Shown here: positions 53,101 to 63,200 of the stretch, piece by piece
Position numbering within the stretch: the stretch's first letter is position 1
Layout of the letters: every line of letters begins with the position of its first letter
Assembly (NCBI GenBank): GCA_019802505.1
Contig: JAFMOC010000016.1
Coordinates: 1,576,001 to 1,640,000 of the forward strand
Reading direction: 5' to 3'
Source of the DNA: Corydoras sp. C115
Lineage: Eukaryota > Chordata > Actinopteri > Siluriformes > Callichthyidae
DNA: 64,000 nt
The notes under the pieces: model-generated
What the model saw: the letters and a program-made list of their open reading frames with translations, nothing else
Database searches by the model: none
Told to the model about the DNA's origin: nothing
Made by a program: the position numbers and the translations under genes

Positions 53101-56100
53101 AACAAATTATTTAGCTTTTTAATCATATATTTATGTATTATACTCTTAGTCAGAGTAAGTGAATTGAGCATTTAATATTAAATAAAATGGCATCATGCAT
53201 CCACATAAGGGTAACAGGATATTAATATGAGTATCAATGTTTTTTTTTTGTTTAAAATGTTCTTATATAAACTTTTGTGTTCTCCAGTTGCTTTTAATGT
53301 ACCAGATGCAGATACAGCTGCGTGTCTTGTGGTTAAGTAAGCAGCCTTGCAACCTGTAGGTTCCCAGTTCGATTCCCGATCCCACCAATTATTATGCGTG
53401 AAATGCCCTTGGGCAAGGGACCCAACCCCAAATGCTCCCTGGGCACCGTATACAGGGCTGCCGACCATATATGCATGTGTTTCACTGCACAGATAGGTTA
53501 GATACAAACTGTATTAAATCAGGGTTATACTACATGATTTTTAGACTGATTTGATTCAGTCTGCACCAAGAGTTGGCACTAGTTGGAGGGGCAGAGCTGA
53601 CAGTTGGAGGAAGTTGTATAATTAGCAGTAATCCAGCTATTCATATCTGAACAAGTCCACTCAAAAGCCAAACATTTTTATAAGGATTACAAATTAGACA
53701 CATAGTATTGAAACATTAACAATTTTGATTATTTTACAAGTTATGCAGTAGTTTTATTTTGGTTCTTGTAGCTACATGTCCAGTTCTGCAGAAATATTTA
53801 AAGTGGGGGGATGGGGGGGGGGGGGGGTCGGAAGCAACATCTGCCTTGTGCAAGCAATTTATGTTTCCAGGCTCTCTCTACAATCCGTACAGGTGATGCT
53901 GACTCAATATTCCCAATAATGAACATGATGCTGTTCGTCGTTTTTGTTTTATGTTTATGTAATTGCTGTTCCACGTGCTGTTTACTCTGTTTCTCCTGGG
54001 TAACACATTATTGCACATCTTTCTTTGGTTCTGCAACAAGTTAAAATCTCACAATCTATAAGTCCAGTAATTTAGTGTAATGATGGAAATTACATATTTT
54101 CAGAAAAAGTAGCAAAAATCGACTAAGGAGTGTAAAATATCCTGTCTATTTATAAACTGCTACAACATTAAAATATGTATCCAATGTCTAGTATAATATA
54201 TGTTGGACACAAGCCAGAAGAGCAATACTGCTGTCTAAAAGCCATTTTTAATCGTTTTAAATACAGTGCAGTTAAGCCTTGTGTAGCAGAATAAAATGAA
54301 GCTACCACACATAAGAAGAGAGTTGATGAACCAACCCCTCTCCTTACTTTAGCTGAGACTTTGTACAAAGGCAGGAGAGCCGAGCACAGCAGAGCCTGCT
54401 GATAGCCTATTTCTGGTAGTTAACATTGAGCTGAAACACCTGAGGCAGAAGCAAAGGCCTGAACCTTCAACAGAACAAAAGACTCTTTTTAAAGCCTTCA
54501 CGTAAGAGCTTTCTTCAGAAACACATCGGCCGCCTTTTCTAGTGTTTTAAACTTGCCTTTTGTCCCTGAACCTCCTCGTGATGCTTCGATTTGCCTGATA
54601 TGCAAAAGCAAACCGGCAATGTGACACTGCTCAAAAAGAAGGCCTCAGAAAGTCTGACCTTACAGCGGGATCATAAAATGAACATGTTGACCATATAGCA
54701 CAGACATTCATGGCAAAGATGCATGACACTACCTGGGTGTGTGGGCCAGAGTGAAGCGGCGCTGCAGGACGATGCTGCGATTCATCAGGAGTTTCCTAAA
54801 CAGAAGAGGTGAATTGCGGGGCGAGTTGCGAGGAGACTGTTTGGAGGTTGGAGAGCTGGCTGGAGAGTCCGCCGGTGACCTCGGCTTTACTTTTATAGGT
54901 TCTGGGCCTGTACTGACCGAATCATCTGTCTTTGAATTCTCACCCATAGTCCTGAGATTTCTCAATGTCTTCCTGCAGAAGTCCTGTGTTACCTTCTTGC
55001 TGTGGAACAGTCACATTAACTTTAATGGTTGGACATGACTCTTTAGAGGTCCAGTTACATGGTCCAATTTAACTCAGAAAAGCTGCTGAGTAAGTCTAAC
55101 AGACATAGATAAACCCAGGATGTTGTGAACTAGTCTGACTTTCAGTCCATGCCTTATTTACATTTGCAAAGTTCCCTCCCTCCTCCTGACTAAATATGGT
55201 CAGAAGAATTACTGAAGGTTTGAAGGTGAATGGCTTGGAGAAGGGACTAGAGGCTGCGTGAAATGGAAAAGAAAAAGGAAGGGGTAGAAAGCCCACAAAG
55301 ATCTTTTTGGTCAGAGTAAATGGGGAAAAATGTTCCCTCCATAATCATTTCCTTTCTCAGCCCATCTGTATATAAACATTAACCACCCTCTCCCCCTCTA
55401 CAGGCCCTTTGGCAGTGCTTTCCAAACTGCTGGTCTGTCTCAGGCTAAAACACGCTTTCAGCTTGCAGTCTTTTGTCTGCTTCACTCGTTCTTTACGGTT
55501 ACAAGGGTTAGTCATATGAGCCTAGAGCAGAGCAGAGGAAAAAAAAATAGAGAAAGCCGAATGCCAACCCATGAGGCAGCAGTGCAGTCACAATGGAGTC
55601 ATGTTCCTCAGATCAGATGCACTTTTTTCGAACAACATGATGCTGAACTCTGAGATTCAAAATGATTGGCATAAATGATAAAAATGTTATGTATCTCTGT
55701 GAGCAAAGACTAAAATATTTAAAGAATCTAAGCACAGCATTCGGCCAAATGAATACAAATATTTCTTCTGTTTTGCAGAATTTGTTCCTGAAGTTTTAGT
55801 TCCAGAAACAAGTTGCAATGTTGTATGTTATTAAGTGAGAAATCCAGTTTATACTACTTCATAATGTCTATTGTTCCAGGGCCTTTGCAGAAAAATAAAT
55901 GTTTGTTACACATTAACAATTATAAGGATTTGTGTAACTGGGGAAGAACAACCCCAAAACTGCAGCTCTTGTGGGGTGTCAGGGTCAGTGTCCATTAAAA
56001 GTTGTATAAGTAAGGAACCATGGTAAACTGATGACAAGGCCATGAGGCAGAGGCTCATTGATTCATATGTGGAAGAAAGGCTGGACCGTGTGATCCGATC

Positions 56101-56769
56101 CAACAGATACTGTACTACAGGTACTGTAGATCAGATTGCTGAAGAAGTTACTGCTGGATCTGATAGAAATTTGTCAGATACACAGTGCATCACAATTTAT
56201 TGTGTACGGAGCTACATAGCTGCAGACCAGTCAGTGTGACCATGCTGACCCCAAGGATTTGCTGCTTACATCTTGATGTCCAATACCACAGAACACTTTG
56301 AGGGTTCTAGTGGAGTCAGTTTAACATGTTAGGACACATGACCATATTGCTGTGTTTGCTGAAAGGCAGGATGCTAATGGGCAGCAGTAATCAGGTGAAG
56401 CGAAAAAAAGCCAAAAATACCTGCCATTTATTCAGGTTTACTGAGCAGAATATATATGTTATTAATCCCTAATCACCAGAAATGGAAACCTGCTTGATGC
56501 TTATATATTTATTAATACTAATAACCTCAATTGCAATGCAGCCCGCAGTAGGCAAGCAAATCTGTAAAAGCGACCCAAAGTCAAAATGAGCCTTCCAAAA
56601 ACAAGCTGTTTTCAATTAAATTTAATACTGGTTGAAAAAGCTTCCATTAACTTGGTGGAAAGAACATATGACTGTACAACTACCGGATAAAAAATATGCT
56701 GATAAATGAATACTGGCTAAATCACGGCAGCAGATGGAGCTCTAACAGACAGAATTTCATCATCTAGAG

Positions 56770-56807
<38 letters not shown>

Positions 56808-59800
56808 GCAAATCTAATTAGAAGACCATTTCATTAATACAAGTGCTTCACAGTCTCCTAAGATAAGAAATCCTACATTTAATTTCATGCTTCACTGAGG
56901 CATTTTTAAAACAAAAAGCCCAGGTTTTACAGATTGTCCTCTCCTTTTTTGTGGTTAGTACCCTTCAAATTATATGTATATATAATTTAACATCAATGTC
57001 TGACCTTGCACATGCTGCTATTCTATTAATTTCTCCCAATTTATTGAAAAAATAGTTTTGTAGTAAGCACAAGTTATTATATTGGTAATATGTTACATTC
57101 ATATGTAAAATATATGTTTGTTCTCTGTTGTGGATGAGTTCATTTATTTTCACATATAATTTGATCATTTTGTTACTGCTTTATGCTCCTGCTTCACACA
57201 GTGGTCTTGAATGAACATATTTCATTGGGTTCTTTACTGTCTTCTTTCCAAAGAACTACGTTCTTCTTATTTTATAGAAAAAGAGGTTCATATTATCCAG
57301 TCATGGGGGCTCATAGGTTTGGGTATACAAGTGGGCTGGAGAGAGATTTACTATAAGTGAGTAAGCTCTGTGCTACAGGTCGAAGAAATGCGGTCAGATG
57401 GCATAGCATACCATAAATGAATCAACGTGTCATAAAACTTCAACTTGTGTTCAAGTAAGTTATGATAAACTAAGCAAGTTCATAATATGGATGTTGCCAA
57501 AAATGGTGCTAGCATTTAATGTGAGATAAAACTTTCATTTTAAAAGTTCTTTGTAAGTGTAACATACTATTTTAAATAAAACTATTTAAAATTTATTACC
57601 ATGTTTCTGAAATCAATTCAAACAACTTTTGAAACACTGCCCTCTTGTGACAAATAAAAGTAGAGCACAAAAAGACCATTAAGAGCCTCTTAAGTTGATC
57701 GAATTTTTACTAAAAAAAAACCCTGGAACTGCCACTAGCCAAGGTGCTTATTATCTAATAATTAACAAAGACAACTTAAATTTGCACATCATTTTTATTA
57801 TAGTACATAAAAGGCCCTAAAGACATGCCATCTTCCACAATCCAAAAAACATGATAGTTGATGAATTAAAGGTACTAAATTGCCCCTAAATTATAGTTGT
57901 GTTTGTGAGTAAAGGTCTTTTTTACTGTTGGAATGTAATAAAGATAAAGTTAGGGAGGAGGTGCACATTGAGTAAAGGGTAGAAACATCCCGATCAGGTT
58001 GCTAGTACACTGCAGATAAACAGACAAAAACACATACACACATTTACCAACTAGCTTGATTCTGGAATGTGCTGGAATTTTTGGAGGAAACCAGCAAAGA
58101 GACAATTAAACATAATAGAGTAATTAAACATAATAGAGTAAACTCCACACAGAAAGAACCCTGGCAGCCACCAGGGAAACAAGCCCAGGACACTAAACCA
58201 ATCTACCATGCTACCGTGAAAAAACACACAAATAAAGAAAGAAAGAAAGAAAAAAAAGTGGTCAATGCTTCAGAATTTTTTAATTAAACTGTTGGCAGCC
58301 AACAAGGAATATTTTTAAATGACAGTGTGCAATTCACAATGGAACATTTTGCCATACAGTGAAATGTAAATAGTACTTTAAAATCTAATAATATATAATA
58401 ACTTAAAATAAATTTTCCTTTAGCAGGTTTAATAATGAGACATGGCTCTTTTATGTTGCAGTCTGCAAGTCAGAAATATTGTTGATTGTTGATTGCTGCT
58501 CATTCCTAGAAGCTATGAGTCAGACACTTCTCTGCAGCATTCATTTCTGTGCTTCACCACCTGCAGCTTCAACTGCCAATCAAGATGCACATAAGGACAA
58601 ATGATGCATCTGCACTGGCTTCATTTGCCAACAGCTCTTTAAATTTATTAAATAATGATAATTAGCATTTCTCTTGTTTTTTTAGCAAATTTTACTGCAA
58701 ATTTAAGATTAATAATTGTATAGTCAAATCTTTTTGCAGCATGAGTCCTTATTTTGCATCTCTTCAGGAGCCAGATTTTTCAAGTCAATACTGATAAATA
58801 ATAATAATAATAATAATTCAATATTGAGTTAAAGCAACCACAAAGCAGGGCAGTGTAATTTAATGAAACAACATGGAAGAATTCTCACAGCCAGCACAAA
58901 ATATCACCACATCACCACATGGTCGGAATGAGCTGCGAGGTGTGATAATGGGGGAGGTATAGCTGTTTAACGTCATGTAAGGTACTAAATGTTGTATTAT
59001 ACTTTTGATAATAGTGTGATAATTATTTTATGCTCTCTACACTCAATCATGCATATTCCTTTCAAATGATTTGTAATAATGAAAGAGAAGAAATGACCTA
59101 ATGCAGTCTGTTCTCCTTGAGATTCTAATCTTAGTCATGTATCAATCTTAAGACTCATCAAAAAGAGAAAAACATGTTTTCAGAAATGAAACATAAAACA
59201 GACAGAAAAGGAAGTGTTTGCAAATTAGGCTATTGGTTTGTGGTACAATTTTTTTAAATCTTTTGTTCTGAGTGTATAATCACAATACGGATGTAAAGTA
59301 GGGAACGTTGTGTACAAGGGTTCATTTATTTGGGCTTAGATTTGTTTGTTTCATAGGATTTGTATTCAAATTGTGATCTATTCTTGCATTCATGGAATTA
59401 TAGTTCTGATCAATGTGCTTTGTCACATTGTGAACATTGTGCAGCAGATTTTAGATGATACAATAAAGATACATAATCAAAAAGTTTCTAAGAACAGATT
59501 GAACTTCTTCAAGTAATAATCATCTGAATGCGAGTATTATGATTCACTTTGAAATCTAATGTGAGTAAGAAGAGAAAAGAACTTTTCCTGTTTCAGATTT
59601 TAATGAATACTATAAGTTGTTTCCTTGAGCATTAAGGAGACAGGATGCATGTGTATAACCACGGAAGTTATCTGAACCTTCAGTAAAAATTGCCTGAACC
59701 AAGGAGATGTTAGTTATGGTCACAGTCAAATCTGACTTGAAAACATGCAGAAGTATATGAAGACCACAGTTACAAAAACCTTGCAAACATCTGATGAAAA

Positions 59801-60247
59801 ACACTTAATTGGCGTACAATATGAACAGCTCACATTGTGAACCCTAAACAGGGGTCATCGCAAAAGACATAATTGTTTACTATCAAACCCCTGCAAATCC
59901 AAATTCACAGATGTAAACAACAAAAAGCAGTAATCTTTCAAAAAACAACCAAATGAATTTGTACAAATCAATTTAAGCCAGGACTGTTATTTAATACTAA
60001 AAACTTCCATCTGCCTTCAACATTTAATAACTTCAATGTCATGCAAATGATTTTATTTTATAAGATGTAGAAAACTAATTCTGGATTTTCAGCAAGTCTT
60101 AGTCTCATTGGGTCTCAATTACAAGCACATCTGCATTTGCTTCTGGATAAATGAGAAACATGACTTTTAGTGGCAGTTGCCCATGCCCATCCAGGTGAAA
60201 ACATTTTGGGCACTGGGTAGATACACTCAGGACACCAATCCATCGCT

Positions 60248-60297
<50 letters not shown>

Positions 60298-63200
60298 CAT
60301 TGTTCTAATTCTTAGTTGCTAAATGATTCAGTTTTAGTAAATCTTAAATTTATGTATTTATGTATTCTGTATTTATTTTAAATACAGCTGAACTTTTTAA
60401 GAAGCAAAATAGGTTATTTTAGGTGTCATTCCTCAGGATTATTTTCAGTCTGTTTTAATAAATAATATGGGTATAATTTTATGCATATTATGCATTATAC
60501 AATAAATAAATTGGAGAGCGCAGCAAAAAAGAAAACCAGAGGGGTTCCAGTATGGAAAAAAGCATGTGGTTCACTCTGGGTATGCCTTCAAGGACATCTC
60601 ACTGTGCTGCAGCTTGATAAGTTATTGGACGGATGCCAGCGGGGAAGCCAGGAGGCTCCGGCTTTGACTGTGTATCGTTAAAATCTGGACTGCACACCGT
60701 TTACACCCACGGTAGGCAGAAAATCAGGGAGAAATTGGTTGCCAGCTAAGATCCAGATCTAAGACATGACAGATTTGAAATAATAACAGAAGAATCAGAA
60801 GCACAATCCAGGCCCCTGACTGAATCTGGAGAAAAATAATGTTATTAATTTGTCAGTCACATGGAACATCATGGTAAATAACCAAAAAATGTCATACTTC
60901 AGAAAGCACCAGCACTGTGTTTCTCACACCACAATGTGTCAGCTAGAGATGGATCATACCTATCCTGCCTGACCTCAGCAGGCGTCTCTTCACCTTGTCC
61001 ATATGAACTGACTCATCTACTGTGGAGGATATAAATTCCAGGGGGCTTCGGCAATAATATATAGAAATAAACCAAATAAATAAATAAATAAATAAAGCTG
61101 AAAGCAGTGAGTCATGTTCCTACACCTACCTCGGGTTTTCTGTGATTCAATGCTATTCAAAATTCAATGCCAAACAAAAACACAGCAAACTTTCACCTTG
61201 TTGTTTTTTTAAGGCCAGATTGTACGCAGTTTTGTTTATCTCATTCAAAGATATATAATCATACGCATGTGTACCACACTGGATCTGACATGTACTGGAC
61301 ATTACACAAGGGGCAAAACTTGGTGCTCATATTAAAAATGTGATCATTTTTAAAAAATAATAATACATTATTATAATTTATAATACATTTGAATTATGAT
61401 GAGAATGAATTTTGTAATTCACCTAAACAATTATTTAACAGAATAAAATATGAAAACATTTTCAACAATTAACATAATTATATTTATTAAAAATGAACAA
61501 ATATAAGAATTGATGACTGTAATGCTGTTAAACAAAAGCAAAAAGCCACACTGATCTGAATGGATATTTACCACTTAATCATATCACATTTTTAAATGAT
61601 AATTTTAGTTTTTGTCCACAATGCATAGCGTAGTACACGAACCAATACACCTCAGTCAGTGAGACTTTGTTATATAGTATATATTCATTCATTCATTCAT
61701 TATCTTCCGCTTTATCCTCTATTAGGGTCGCGGGGGGGTTCCCCATGCCCATCCAGGGGAGAACGTTTCGGGCGCTGGGCAAATAGACCCAGGACAGGGC
61801 GCCAATCTATCGCTGGGCACACACTCACTCATACAGACACGCACGCAAACCGGAGAACCCGGAGGAAACCCACGCGGACACAGGGAGATCATGGAAACTC
61901 CACCCAGATGGGGATTCGAACCGGGAATCCCTAGCGCTGAGAGGCGAACGTGCTAACCACTAAGCCACCGTGCCGCCCACTAGGAAATTATTATAGGAAT
62001 GCCATGAAGTAAAATTTCTAATTTATTTGACAAAAAAACTCTCTGACTAATTTATTTGACAAAAAATTACTCTGCACACTTTGAGAAATGCTGCTCTAGA
62101 TAGTATACAAGTCCATCTCAGCAGAGACACATCTGCCTAGAAGTATGTTTTTAGACTTTCAGAGGAAACTTATACAGACTTGGGAGAACATGCAAATCCA
62201 ACACTCAAAAGGGTTCAGAACACTAACCACTGTGCTGCATCTGTAATTAACATAAAATATGAATGTGCCACAAACAAGGCATGTATTATTTAGGTGGTAA
62301 CTCATTTTTAGCACTACAGTGACACTGATGTGGTGCTGATGTGTTACAGTTTTGTGCAGTGTCTAATAAATGTACATTTATTTTAGACACATTTATTGCT
62401 CTATCTTGTAGATGTAACTTCAGAAATAATTCCTCATTTGTTGTTACACAGTTTGTAAGTTATCATTTAATCCTTCATCATAGCAGCACAGTGGTGTAAT
62501 GGGGACGGCATGGTGGAAACTGTAGGTTTAACTGGACCCAAACAAAAAAAAAAGCACAATACAAGAAAAATAAAATACCTCAAAGCACGTGCACATCTCA
62601 CATACCATACATAGCATAAAACACCACGTTATGTGGCACATGACCACTTCAACCCAAATCATCTCAGGTCCATCTTTCCACTTTTACTATTGTGCATTCT
62701 TAGAGAGTGTGCACACCCAATATGAAAATAGATAAAACATAAAAAGTTCGGGAACATGAGCACTGCTAACAAAAGCTACAAGAGCCTCTGAAGCTGGCAG
62801 GGGGTGAGTGCGGCTTACGGCACTTTGCTTCCAAATACACCCTGCAGGTTAAAGTCTTAATGTTCAACTACCAGAGGGTAGCCATGTTAAAACCAGCCAA
62901 AAAACAACACGCTCACTGGAAATCATGTGAGAGTGAGTATGTGAGATTGGGGAATAGGGGTGCGAATCTCTCAGTGTCTGGCCATTCGATTTGATTCCGA
63001 TTTTTGAGGTCACGATTTGATTCAGAAACGATATTTCAGTTCGAATGGTCTATAAATTTTGTTTAAATGATGTGATTGACAAGATGAAACGACACTGTGA
63101 ACAAATAGAACATTTATTTAAAACAATACTTTTAGGTTCCTTCCTGTATCAAATCTTTTTGCATCATTTTATATTTATACAAAAAATAGGATTGTGCATA

